The notes beneath the pieces are model-generated. The model searched no databases. It was not told the origin of the DNA and saw only the letters and a list, made by a program, of their open reading frames with translations. Below, piece after piece: positions 16,994 to 25,581 of a DNA stretch of 64,000 nt (positions within the stretch are counted from its first letter, which is position 1; every line of letters begins with the position of its first letter). The translations under genes and the position numbers were made by a program. This DNA comes from Paenibacillus xylanexedens (GTDB taxonomy: Bacteria; Bacillota; Bacilli; Paenibacillales; Paenibacillaceae), in NCBI RefSeq assembly GCF_001908275.1, contig NZ_CP018620.1:3782001-3846000 (forward strand), read 5' to 3'.

Positions 16994-18926
16994 TAACGTT
17001 GTTCGTAACAAACGAATTTATCTGGCTCATTTTCTGAGCAGTACATTTTCCGTTATGATCTTTTTTACTTACGCATTGCTCCTGTTCCATCCTGATTTGA
17101 AAGCGGGGTTAAAGGGATCAAGTGGGACGGTTACGTTGCTTGCGAATCAGGGGTTTGTGATTGCAGAGATCATTATATTCATCTTTTCATTCCTGTTCCT
17201 GCTCTACTCCGTTGGTTCATTTCTGAAGACGCGCAAGAAGGAATTTGGTATTTTCCTGATCATAGGCATGACACGTAAACAGATGAACAGACTTCTGTTT
17301 ATGGAGAACATGTGTATCGGATTAGCTTCCATCATTACCGGGATTGGACTCGGAATTATTTTCGGCAAATTGATCCTGCTGATCTGTGGCTCCATGCTGG
17401 CTGTTGAGAACAGTCTTCGATTCTATTTTCCGCTAAAAAGCATTGCCCTGACGGCAGGTGCATTTCTGCTGCTGTTTGTTGTGATCGCGATGTCCTCATC
17501 CTTGCTCATTCGCAAAGGAACTCTCATTGACCTTGTGAAATCAGAGGAAAAACCGAAACCGGAACCCAAAGCCTCACGTCTACTCGCCTTGTTATCGGTA
17601 TTGTTCATTGGCGGGGGTTATGCAGGAGTATTCACTTTTGTATGGGTAAGCTTCTCGTTTCCGTTATTACTCGCAAGTGTCGTGGTCGTTATTGCAGGTA
17701 CGTACTTCCTGTTCACGCAGCTCAGTGTATATATCATTCGGGCACTGAAGAGAAATCCAAGATTGTTTTTCCGTAAAACCAATCTGCTCTTCCTATCTGA
17801 ACTTACCTATCGAATGAAAGATAACGCCATCATGTTTTTCATGGTAAGTATCATCTCGGCTTCTTCATTTACGGGAATTGGTACCATGCTTGCTATTGCT
17901 GACCCGGGGTTGTCGTCCATGTCGAATCCGTACGCATTCAGTTATATGAATAACTGGTATACTCCAAACTCCGAGCGACATATTCGGCAGATTGAAGAAA
18001 CGTTGATTGATAATCAAGTTCCCTACGTGAAGGGCAGTTATGCTCCTATAGGTGAAAATAATAATGGGAATATTATCAAACTGAGTGATTATAACCGTCT
18101 TGCGAAGGCACTGGGGTATGAAGAACGTACGTTGAAACAAATCGATGAGTCATTTATGACTCCAAGCAATTTGGCGATGCGCAAGGAGTACCGTGAACAG
18201 GTTGAAAAAGGAGCCTCGGGAGGAAAGATCAATCTGGAGGTTGATAATCAGCACATACCTGTCCAGCTATCGACACCTGGTACCGATATTGTGATTCCTT
18301 TTCAATATGAAATTTATCTCTACGTCGTAACCGACGAATTGTTTAATAAGATGAGACCTGCGTACAACGAGGAAGTTGGCATGCCTGAAGGTTTCTATTC
18401 GAGTCGAACGATACAATTTATCGTGAAAGATTGGATGGGTACACGCAGCTTTGCTCCTGAATTGATCAAATCCATTCAAGATGATCATTCCGAAAAAGGT
18501 TATTACGAGGTCAGCGCGCTTGTGGTGGACTGGCTTAATTCCAAGCAGACCAATGGCATCATTCTAATTTTGAGCGGCCTGATCGGCATTGTTTTCTTCA
18601 CCTTTGCAGCAAGTTTCACGTATTTCAGACTTTACGCAGATCTAGAACGGGATGAAGCGCAGTATCGCATGATTGGCAAAATGGGACTGAGTCGTCCCGA
18701 ACTCCGTAAGATCGTAACAAGGCAGCTATTGCTTATGTTCTTCCTGCCGATTCTGGTGGCGGTCATCCACAGTTCGGTTGCCTTTGTAGCGTTGCAGCAA
18801 CTGGTTGATTTCTCGGTCTTTGGATACAGCCTGCGCATTTTCTTGGTGTTTGCTTCCATGCAGATTTTGTATTTTGCACTCGTGCGCTGGCGGTATCTGC
18901 GTCACATGTATTCCAAATTAGTCTAA
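16968..18926 (+). CDS. FtsX-like ABC permease (BceB-like)
   Basis: 652 residues. Topology fits the ten-helix BceB family: one helix at the N-terminus (LAHFLSSTFSVMIFFTYALL), groups of helices after residues 60 and 200, a large extracellular domain of roughly 200 residues (about 305-515), and two to three C-terminal helices including GIILILSGLIGIVFFTF. That large loop is where such transporters contact peptide antibiotics or their lipid targets. The start ATG follows GGGAGG inside the ATPase gene. A long terminator ends the operon. Confidence 0.92.
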   Translation: MNFRQFAINNVVRNKRIYLAHFLSSTFSVMIFFTYALLLFHPDLKAGLKGSSGTVTLLANQGFVIAEIIIFIFSFLFLLYSVGSFLKTRKKEFGIFLIIGMTRKQMNRLLFMENMCIGLASIITGIGLGIIFGKLILLICGSMLAVENSLRFYFPLKSIALTAGAFLLLFVVIAMSSSLLIRKGTLIDLVKSEEKPKPEPKASRLLALLSVLFIGGGYAGVFTFVWVSFSFPLLLASVVVVIAGTYFLFTQLSVYIIRALKRNPRLFFRKTNLLFLSELTYRMKDNAIMFFMVSIISASSFTGIGTMLAIADPGLSSMSNPYAFSYMNNWYTPNSERHIRQIEETLIDNQVPYVKGSYAPIGENNNGNIIKLSDYNRLAKALGYEERTLKQIDESFMTPSNLAMRKEYREQVEKGASGGKINLEVDNQHIPVQLSTPGTDIVIPFQYEIYLYVVTDELFNKMRPAYNEEVGMPEGFYSSRTIQFIVKDWMGTRSFAPELIKSIQDDHSEKGYYEVSALVVDWLNSKQTNGIILILSGLIGIVFFTFAASFTYFRLYADLERDEAQYRMIGKMGLSRPELRKIVTRQLLLMFFLPILVAVIHSSVAFVALQQLVDFSVFGYSLRIFLVFASMQILYFALVRWRYLRHMYSKLV

Positions 18927-18938
18927 AATAGCATGGCC

Positions 18939-18979
18939 CAACAGACACCGGACTCATCGCTCGGTGTCTGTTGACTTTT
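18939..18979 (+). terminator. Terminator of the Bce-like operon
   Basis: Perfect 12-bp stem CAACAGACACCG / CGGTGTCTGTTG with an 11-base loop, then ACTTTT. Confidence 0.85.
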
Positions 18980-19069
18980 CTAGCTAAGGCACAGTACTAT
19001 TTCATTAGATACAGAATGTATCATTACATAGTTTCTCAAGCAGTTAGAAGGATGGAGTTACAGAAATGT

Positions 19070-19083
19070 CAGGCAGGTGCCTG
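19070..19083. promoter_or_regulatory. Palindrome CAGGCA-GG-TGCCTG before hpaB
   Basis: Six-base arms around GG, ending eight bases before the ribosome binding site of the monooxygenase. Either an operator or an RNA hairpin that influences translation. Confidence 0.4.
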
Positions 19084-19099
19084 AGAGGGAGGACATATC

Positions 19100-20545
19100 A
19101 TGAGTATCACGATGTCTCGTGGACAAGCTTACGTTCAACGTTTGAATGATGAGCGGAATGTATGGCTGGACGGAGAGCGTATCCAGGTAACTGGGCATCA
19201 GGCCTTTCAGGGAACACTTCAAACCATAGAAGGATTGTTCAATCTGGTGGATGACCCGGAGACAAGGGAAACCGTGGCCTACTGGGACGAACAGACAGGA
19301 AGTTACGTGCATCGCTCCTTTCTAGTGCCTCGTTCACTTCCTGATGTAAACAGCAGGGCGGATGCTTTTCGGCTATGGGCCGATCGGACGTATGGGGTTA
19401 TGAGCCGTTTGTCTGATTATGCCCGATCCAGGCTGACAGGTTGGTACGCAACACGACATGAGATGACAGCGAATGACCCGGCATTTGCAGGTAAAATATC
19501 CGCATATTTTGAACAAGCCAAGCGAAACGATGCATTCCTAACAATTGTCCAGCGTGACCCGCAGATTAATCGTTCCTTGCCTGTTGGAGAAGATGAGGAT
19601 GCCATGCTGCGAATTGTCAAAAGTAATGCGGAAGGCGTAGTGATCCGCGGGGCCAAGATGGTGGCAACAGCAGCGCCTTATGCCGATGATATCATTGCTT
19701 ATCCCGTTCAACGAATTCCAGGCCACCTGCCAGAGCTGGCCCATATGGTAATTGTAGCCGCGGGCAGTCCGGGCTTGCACATGATGTGTCGTGAATCTTT
19801 TGCCACAAAAGATACAGATAAATTACATCCACTCAGTGCGCAGTATGATGAGATGGATGCTGTATTATTTTTTGACGATGTATTTGTGCCCTGGGAACGT
19901 GTATTACTGCACAATAACCCTGAAGCCGTATGGCAGATTCGCTGCAATACAGCTTCGGCCAGTCTGGCCTACCATCAGAGTGTCATTCGTTTACACTCGA
20001 AACTGGAGTTTATTACAGCCGTGACCTCAGCCATTGCCAAGGAGATTGGGGTGGACTCTTTCCTGAATGTGCAGGAACAACTCGGAGAGCTGATCAGTCA
20101 GATGCAAACCATCGAGGGACTGATTATTGCTGCTGAAGCACAGTCCAAGCCGGACGCATTTGGCAACTGGCTGCCGGAATTCAAATATATTGAAACCGCA
20201 CGTAATCTGGGCAATCGCTATTACCCCCGCGCGGTGGAGATATTGAAGATGATTGCTGCGGGTGGTCTGATTCAGATTCCTTCAGGTACGTTTGAGATGA
20301 ATGAAAAGATGGGTTCCATGATAGGCAAATATCTTGGTGGAGTAACGATGCAAGCCCCGGAGAAGATTCGACTCTTTCAACTCGCATGGGAGCTGACCGG
20401 AAGTCCACTCGGAGCAAGGCATGATCTATATGAACGTTTCTACGCGGGTGATCCCGTGCGCAATCGGGCGAACCAATATGTGCAGTATGACAAGGAACGT
20501 TTATTGGAGAAAGTTGAGCCGTGGCTTCGTTCGCTTAAGGACTGA
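19100..20545 (+). CDS. hpaB: 4-hydroxyphenylacetate 3-monooxygenase-type oxygenase component
   Basis: 481 residues, the usual length for HpaB-family FADH2-dependent hydroxylases. Characteristic stretches are VVIRGAKMVATAAPYADD, then FFDDVFVPWERVLL and the C-terminal GGLIQIPSGTFEMNEK. The family hydroxylates phenols next to the OH group, using reduced FAD supplied by a separate reductase (HpaC). No reductase or ring-cleavage gene lies nearby, so the substrate may be 4-hydroxyphenylacetate or another phenol. Ribosome binding site GGGAGGA precedes the ATG. The gene stands alone, with an odd palindrome just upstream. Confidence 0.87.
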   Translation: MSITMSRGQAYVQRLNDERNVWLDGERIQVTGHQAFQGTLQTIEGLFNLVDDPETRETVAYWDEQTGSYVHRSFLVPRSLPDVNSRADAFRLWADRTYGVMSRLSDYARSRLTGWYATRHEMTANDPAFAGKISAYFEQAKRNDAFLTIVQRDPQINRSLPVGEDEDAMLRIVKSNAEGVVIRGAKMVATAAPYADDIIAYPVQRIPGHLPELAHMVIVAAGSPGLHMMCRESFATKDTDKLHPLSAQYDEMDAVLFFDDVFVPWERVLLHNNPEAVWQIRCNTASASLAYHQSVIRLHSKLEFITAVTSAIAKEIGVDSFLNVQEQLGELISQMQTIEGLIIAAEAQSKPDAFGNWLPEFKYIETARNLGNRYYPRAVEILKMIAAGGLIQIPSGTFEMNEKMGSMIGKYLGGVTMQAPEKIRLFQLAWELTGSPLGARHDLYERFYAGDPVRNRANQYVQYDKERLLEKVEPWLRSLKD

Positions 20546-20570
20546 TCTGATGATCTAATACAAATGGTCC

Positions 20571-20631
20571 GAATGAAGATTGAAAAGCCTGAATGAAGAA
20601 CGAAAAGCTTAAATGTAGGCTGAAAACAGCC
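20571..20631 (+). repeat. Three imperfect 20-bp tandem repeats
   Basis: Units at 20571-20590 and 20591-20610 match at 17 of 20 positions (GAATGAAGA..GAAAAGC.T); a third, weaker unit follows (20611-20631). They lie in the 3' region of hpaB just before the terminator. Confidence 0.55.
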
Positions 20632-20645
20632 CTATTTTAGTTAAT

Positions 20646-20679
20646 GCCTTGGCCTGAGCCAGGGCTCTATTTCTATTTA
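20646..20679 (+). terminator. Terminator after hpaB
   Basis: Stem GCCTTGGC / GCCAGGGC (one wobble) with loop CTGA, then a T-rich tail. Confidence 0.5.
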
Positions 20680-20717
20680 TTTAGATTATCTTTAGAAATG
20701 ATTTAGGTTGAATTAAG
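20680..20717 (+). promoter_or_regulatory. Four 11-bp-spaced TTTAG half-sites before the second two-component system
   Basis: TTTAG occurs at 20680, 20691 and 20702 and TTAAG at 20713, each start exactly 11 bases after the last. Direct half-sites one helical turn apart are the normal binding pattern of OmpR/PhoB-family dimers. AT-rich -10-like sequence (TATAGTAATAATG) follows, so autoregulation of the response regulator at 20780 is likely. Confidence 0.65.
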
Positions 20718-20779
20718 AGACGTAGTATATAGTAATAATGTAGAGATAGGCATAGAGTATAGGAAATGAGAGGAATAAC

Positions 20780-21487
20780 ATGAGATACACCGTATTAATT
20801 GCAGATGACGAACCAGAGATTGTTGAACTGCTTCAACTCTATCTGGAGAAGGACTATACCATTAAAACTGCGGTGAATGGAGCCGAGGCATTACAATGCA
20901 TACGTTCAACACAGATCGATCTGGTCATACTGGACATCATGATGCCTGTAATGGATGGATTGCAGTTGATCAAACAGATCAGAGCCACATATCACATGCC
21001 TGTACTGTTCCTATCCGCCAAAAGTCAGGATCACGATAAAATCCTTGGACTTGGACTTGGGGCAGACGATTATATAGCGAAGCCGTTCAACCCGCTTGAG
21101 ATTGTCGCCAGAGTAGAGGCGTTGCTCAGAAGAGTTAATCAATTTGATGCAGCGGAGATCCCCGAAGCAAAAGAACAGAATCTGGTATTAGGTGATCTGA
21201 CGCTGGATCGATCCCAATGTATCCTTTTTCGTTCAGGGAATCCTGTAACATTGACCTCTACAGAGTATAAAATTATGGAATTGTTGCTTGATCAACCTGG
21301 CCGAGTGTTCACCCGTAAAAAAATATACGAAGCGGTCTGGGGCGATTATTATGCGCACGAGGACAGCACGATTATGGTACATATCAGCAACATTCGGGAG
21401 AAGATCGAGCGTGACTCCAGACAACCGGAATATCTCAAAACGATAAGGGGACTGGGATACAAAATTGAAGCGCCCATGGAAAGCTAG
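20780..21487 (+). CDS. OmpR-family response regulator
   Basis: 235 residues. Receiver domain with D9-D10, phospho-acceptor D52 in LVILDIMMP, conserved Ser in VLFLSAKSQ and Lys in YIAKPFNP. The DNA-binding domain has LTSTEYKIMELLLDQPGRVF and ends TIRGLGYKIE, the signature of the OmpR/PhoB winged helix. The partner kinase overlaps its 3' end. A phased set of four half-sites directly upstream suggests that it activates its own operon. The stimulus is unknown. Confidence 0.92.
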   Translation: MRYTVLIADDEPEIVELLQLYLEKDYTIKTAVNGAEALQCIRSTQIDLVILDIMMPVMDGLQLIKQIRATYHMPVLFLSAKSQDHDKILGLGLGADDYIAKPFNPLEIVARVEALLRRVNQFDAAEIPEAKEQNLVLGDLTLDRSQCILFRSGNPVTLTSTEYKIMELLLDQPGRVFTRKKIYEAVWGDYYAHEDSTIMVHISNIREKIERDSRQPEYLKTIRGLGYKIEAPMES

Positions 21488-22922
21488 AGAAAAGCGACTG
21501 TTACAGACATCACTGACTTTGGACTTCTTGCTGTTCAACTTCTTTTTGCTGTTACTGGTATTGATTGTGTACCTTATGGTTTCACTGGATGTCGTGGATT
21601 TTCGCATTTCGGATCAGGTGGTTGATCCGGATCTGAATGTTGAAGCCCACGTATATGTGGAAGAGCTGGAGAACGAATTTTATTCCGGTGGAGGTTCGGT
21701 GTCGAAAGGCAAAGACACAGAGATTCAACGTCTCAAGGATAGCGGCGGCTGGATTGAAATATTGGATGCAAATCGCAACGTCATTCATCATGTGGGAGAC
21801 AAGCAAGATGCGTTCACCCAATACAGTGAAGCCGATCTGTATGATGGACTGGAAAATCGGAGTGATCAGGAATACTATTATTCGATCACTCCTCTCTCGA
21901 CAGAAGGAGCGGCAGCGTATGTATTGCTCAAAATCCCGCGTGATCTGGTCAGCGTGCGAATTAATGATAATCAGTTGATTACCAATCTGAAACATCCATT
22001 ATCCTTTTACATTATGATTGGCATCGGTTTGGTTTTATTGTTGATCTTTGTATACAGCTACTGGGTCGCACGGAGAATCAAAAAACCACTCAGCATCCTC
22101 TCCTCGGGTCTTACGCAGATGATACAGGGAAATTATAGTACACGGATGTCGATCTCGGCCGAGAGGGAATTTGTCCAGATAGGTGAGACTTTCAACTACA
22201 TGGCGGACGTCATTGAGAACACCTCTGCGGAGAAACGTTACGCCGAAGAGAGCAAACAGCGACTGATTGTAGATTTATCACATGATCTGAAGACACCGAT
22301 AACATCTATACAGGGATATGCGCAGGCATTGGTGGAAGGACGTGGAGAGGACAAGGACAGGCAGCAAAGATACCTGGGATACATCTATAACAAGTCCGTT
22401 CAAGTTGCACGCATGATACAGAATATGCTGGAGCTGCTCAAGGTGGATTCGCCCGATTTTCGCATGCATATTCAGAGAAGAGAGATTGGAGAATTCTTGC
22501 GCGAGATTATGGCAGATACCTATGGGGAGATTGAACAGAAACAGTTTGTCCTTCATGTACTTGTTCCTGATGAGGTGATCTACGCGAGGTATGATCCAGA
22601 GCTGTTATCCAGAGTCATCCAAAATCTGATTACCAATGCACTGTCTTATAATCCAATCGGGACCGAACTGCGCGTTGAACTCATTCCGCTTCATACCCAT
22701 GTGGTGATAGAGGTGGCAGATAACGGAGTGGGCATACCTCAAGAACTATGGTCAACAATCTTTGACCCGTTTGTACGAGGGGATGAGGCGCGGACAGCGA
22801 CCGGAGGCACCGGTCTGGGATTGTCCATCGCACGACGTAATACGGAGAAAATGGGCGGACGGCTGATCCTTTCCCGGCGTGGGCGAGAGACCACCGTGTT
22901 TACCATTGAGATTCCAAATTAA
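21465..22922 (+). CDS. Sensor histidine kinase with HAMP domain
   Basis: 485 residues from a TTG that overlaps the regulator gene by 23 bases; no better start exists until residue 38. Helix 1 (residues about 20-42), an extracellular sensing domain (about 43-178), helix 2 (about 180-202), HAMP (about 203-256), phospho-acceptor H273 in VDLSHDLKTPITS, N box VIQNLITNALSYNP and G boxes DNGVGIP and GTGLGLSIARR. The domain order matches classical extracellular-sensing kinases. The ligand is not readable. The AI-2E family permease starts 36 bases later, which suggests one operon. Confidence 0.92.
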   Translation: MKRPWKAREKRLLQTSLTLDFLLFNFFLLLLVLIVYLMVSLDVVDFRISDQVVDPDLNVEAHVYVEELENEFYSGGGSVSKGKDTEIQRLKDSGGWIEILDANRNVIHHVGDKQDAFTQYSEADLYDGLENRSDQEYYYSITPLSTEGAAAYVLLKIPRDLVSVRINDNQLITNLKHPLSFYIMIGIGLVLLLIFVYSYWVARRIKKPLSILSSGLTQMIQGNYSTRMSISAEREFVQIGETFNYMADVIENTSAEKRYAEESKQRLIVDLSHDLKTPITSIQGYAQALVEGRGEDKDRQQRYLGYIYNKSVQVARMIQNMLELLKVDSPDFRMHIQRREIGEFLREIMADTYGEIEQKQFVLHVLVPDEVIYARYDPELLSRVIQNLITNALSYNPIGTELRVELIPLHTHVVIEVADNGVGIPQELWSTIFDPFVRGDEARTATGGTGLGLSIARRNTEKMGGRLILSRRGRETTVFTIEIPN

Positions 22923-22958
22923 ATAAGAGAAGAAATGTCCATGTGGAGGGAAATTATT

Positions 22959-24038
22959 TTGTTCAAAGTAAATACGTTTGTCCGGTTCAGTATTGCACTG
23001 GCGCTGATATTGGTTAATATCTATTTATTATCACGTGTGAGCTTCATCTTTCAGCCGCTCGTCACCATGATCACGGTCATTACCGTGCCGATGATGTTGT
23101 CGGTGTTCTTTTATTATCTGCTAAGGCCGCTTGTGAATTATATGGAGAAAAAGAAAATAAATCGCACGCTAAGTATTTTGCTAATCTATCTGGTTATTGC
23201 TATTCTGGGAGTGTTCTTCATCATTGGTTTATGGCCATCGTTACGTGAGCAACTGTTCAATCTGGTTGATAACGCACCAAGTTTAATCAATTCATTAAGT
23301 GAACAGCTGAGAGAGCTGGAGCAAAATGGTGCCATTCAGGCCTTGTTCCCTGAGGGCTCGACACCTTTCTCCCAGATCACGGAGTATATCAACAAAGGAT
23401 TTAACTTTGTAACTAACTATGTAAGTGGATTCTTCTCACTCGTTTCCAGTTTTGCGATCATCTTGTTTACACTACCGATCCTTTTGTTCTATATGCTGTT
23501 ACAAGGCGAGAAATTTGGTCGTAAATTGGCACATATCGCACCCAAACGTTTCCAAAATGACAGCCGTGAAGTCGTAATTGAGATTGATCAGGCGTTGAGT
23601 GGTTTTATTGTGGGAAGAGTTTTGGTGAATCTGGCACTGGGTGTACTGATGTATATCGGTTTCTTGATCATTGGACTGCCGTACGCATTACTGCTCACGG
23701 TAATTGCGGTCATCATGAACTTTGTTCCGTTTATCGGAGCGATTGTGTCGTCCGTACCTATTGTGATCATGGGTCTCGTGGTATCACCATCTGTTGCCAT
23801 CTGGTCTCTGATTATTATTCTTGTCGCTCAGCAGATTCAGGACAACCTGGTTGCACCGTACGTATTCGGCAAAAAGCTCGATATTCACCCGCTCACGACC
23901 ATCATTCTGGTGTTGGGTGCAGGCGACCTGGGTGGAATTATTGCCATTCTGATTATTATCCCGGTTTATATGATTGTTAAAATTCTTTTGGTTCGAATCT
24001 ATAACATGTTCTTTAAGGACAAATGGCAGAATGCATAG
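22959..24038 (+). CDS. AI-2E family transporter (YdbI/PerM-like)
   Basis: 359 residues with about eight membrane helices, the family's glycine/proline-rich C-terminal helices (IGLPYALLLTVIAVIMNFVP, then FIGAIVSSVPIVIMGLVVSP) and QQIQDNLVAPYVFGKKLDIHP, which is diagnostic. Members export signalling molecules or act as Na+/H+ antiporters; AI-2 export has been shown for few, so the substrate is open. I choose the TTG at 22959 because TGGAGGG sits eight bases upstream; the ATG at 22935 has no such site. It follows the two-component genes without a terminator. Confidence 0.85.
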   Translation: MFKVNTFVRFSIALALILVNIYLLSRVSFIFQPLVTMITVITVPMMLSVFFYYLLRPLVNYMEKKKINRTLSILLIYLVIAILGVFFIIGLWPSLREQLFNLVDNAPSLINSLSEQLRELEQNGAIQALFPEGSTPFSQITEYINKGFNFVTNYVSGFFSLVSSFAIILFTLPILLFYMLLQGEKFGRKLAHIAPKRFQNDSREVVIEIDQALSGFIVGRVLVNLALGVLMYIGFLIIGLPYALLLTVIAVIMNFVPFIGAIVSSVPIVIMGLVVSPSVAIWSLIIILVAQQIQDNLVAPYVFGKKLDIHPLTTIILVLGAGDLGGIIAILIIIPVYMIVKILLVRIYNMFFKDKWQNA

Positions 24039-24066
24039 AATTTAATTATTCGAAGGAGTGGAGCAC

Positions 24067-24465
24067 ATGTCTGAAATTATCGAAAAACAATACAATGAAC
24101 CTGAATATATCGCACCTCAATCTGTTCAAATGGGTACCATTCACATCTCGAATGATGTGCTGTCCAAGATCGTGGGGATGGCCGCTCAATCAACGGCTGG
24201 TGTATCCTCCATGTCCGTTGGACTGACTGAAGGGATTGCCAAGAGTATCAGCGGCAAGAGTCTGCAAAAAGGGATTGACGTACATGTCAAAGACGATCAG
24301 GCAACCATCCAGCTGCGCATCAACATTCAATATGGCAACAAGATGCACGAAGTCTGCCGTGAACTTCAACATAATGTTCAACAGGCTGTAGAACAATTAG
24401 CTGGCGTTATGGTCAATGAAATCAAAGTGCAAGTTGTTGGCATATCCATGCCGGAGACGGTATAA
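24067..24465 (+). CDS. Asp23/Gls24 family envelope stress protein
   Basis: 132 residues. The family pattern is seen in IHISNDVLSKIVGMAAQSTA, then VDVHVKDDQATIQLRINIQYG-like residues and VREL-type ending HNVQQAVEQLAGVMVNEIKV. Asp23/Gls24 proteins are cytosolic, associate with the membrane and are linked to alkaline or envelope stress. The ATG at 24067 is preferred (AAGGAG eight bases before). Located 28 bases after the AI-2E permease, it may be the last gene of the two-component operon. Confidence 0.88.
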   Translation: MSEIIEKQYNEPEYIAPQSVQMGTIHISNDVLSKIVGMAAQSTAGVSSMSVGLTEGIAKSISGKSLQKGIDVHVKDDQATIQLRINIQYGNKMHEVCRELQHNVQQAVEQLAGVMVNEIKVQVVGISMPETV

Positions 24466-24515
24466 ACAATTAAAAAGAATTTAAGGAATAACGTTTGTAA
24501 GGATAAACGATTAAC

Positions 24516-24564
24516 AAAAACAGCACCTTCCCGATTAACAACTTAACTGGGAGGGTGCTGTTTT
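24516..24564. terminator. Bidirectional terminator
   Basis: AACAGCACCTTCCC / GGGAGGGTGCTGTT stem flanked by A-run and T-run, between the Asp23 gene and the convergent AraC gene; the AraC stop codon lies inside the loop. Confidence 0.85.
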
Positions 24565-25380
24565 ATGTTTACGGTAGTAGGTGGGGGCTTCCCCCATCAC
24601 TTTTTTGAACATTTTGGAGAAAAGCAATTGATCGGTGTAGCCCACAGAACGGGCGATATCACCAATGGTCAGACCCGGATCAAGCGTCAATTCGGCTGCC
24701 CTACGCATCCGGTAATGAACCAGATACGATTGGATGCTACTTCCCATCTGATCCTTGAAGAGTGAGCACAGATAACTGCGCTGCAAACCGACATGGGCCG
24801 CGATGGATTGCACGGTAATGGCATTGGCATAGTTCATTTCAATGAAGTCCATTACCTGCGTCACGTACGTTTCCTTCGAATAATCCTGAATGGGTTGAAG
24901 GTGCTCTGAATTGGCCTGATCAATCAAAATGGAGAAGAACTGATACAGCAAACCAGTCATGCTAATCTCCCAGCCTTTATGCGTATTGCGGGAATTAATC
25001 ATTCGGTGCAGGCAGGATCGCATCTCGTCATCTTCATTACCCAGCTCAAAAATCGGGTGATGTTCGGACAGACAGGCTTGCTGTAAAAAGGATTGGCTAT
25101 TGTTGCCTTGGAAAGCAACCCAGCTGTATTCCCAAGGGTCATCCTGATCTGCTTCGTAATGAACAACAGAATGCGGAACGATGAGAAATCCTTGACCTTT
25201 GTGCAGGCTATACGTTTTGCCACCGACTTCGAAGGTGCCTTTGCCATTCAAAATATAATGAATTTTGTAATAGTCTCGCATGGCAGGGCCAAAGTGGTGA
25301 CCTGGTGTACAAGCTTCCGTGCCGTAATGAAGGAGCTGAAGCTCCTGAAAATGATTGTTTTTGAACATATACGTAATCAA
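24535..25380 (-). CDS. AraC-family transcriptional regulator
   Basis: 281 residues. N-terminal cupin-like sensor domain (PGHHFGPAMRDYYKIHYILN, then KGTFEVGGKTYSL), and a C-terminal pair of helix-turn-helix motifs (ITVQSIAAHVGLQRSYLCSL and LTIGDIARSVGYTDQLLFSK) with the usual MFKKVMGEAPTYYRK ending. Start is TTG at 25380 with AGGAG nine bases upstream. It is divergent from an aldo/keto reductase across a 200-base spacer, so regulation of that gene by a sugar-like effector is the simplest reading. Confidence 0.9.
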   Translation of the reverse strand: MITYMFKNNHFQELQLLHYGTEACTPGHHFGPAMRDYYKIHYILNGKGTFEVGGKTYSLHKGQGFLIVPHSVVHYEADQDDPWEYSWVAFQGNNSQSFLQQACLSEHHPIFELGNEDDEMRSCLHRMINSRNTHKGWEISMTGLLYQFFSILIDQANSEHLQPIQDYSKETYVTQVMDFIEMNYANAITVQSIAAHVGLQRSYLCSLFKDQMGSSIQSYLVHYRMRRAAELTLDPGLTIGDIARSVGYTDQLLFSKMFKKVMGEAPTYYRKHKTAPSQLSC

Positions 25381-25581
25381 GGGTATTCACTCCTGTACGA
25401 TTTCGTCTCATCTTGCATTTTAACATATTAATTAGTGTGAAAGATGAATAATTTAAGACTAGTTTATATAGATAACAATCATTATTACATATGTTCAAAG
25501 TGAAATGCCATATCGTTTTGACAGAAAAATGTCTAAGATGAAAAGGAATTCAACAAACCTTACAGGAAAGTGAGAATAACG

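Noticed and set aside
19060..19099. TPP-riboswitch-like CTGAGA before hpaB
   Set aside because: Only one conserved element is present and there is no room for the rest of the aptamer.
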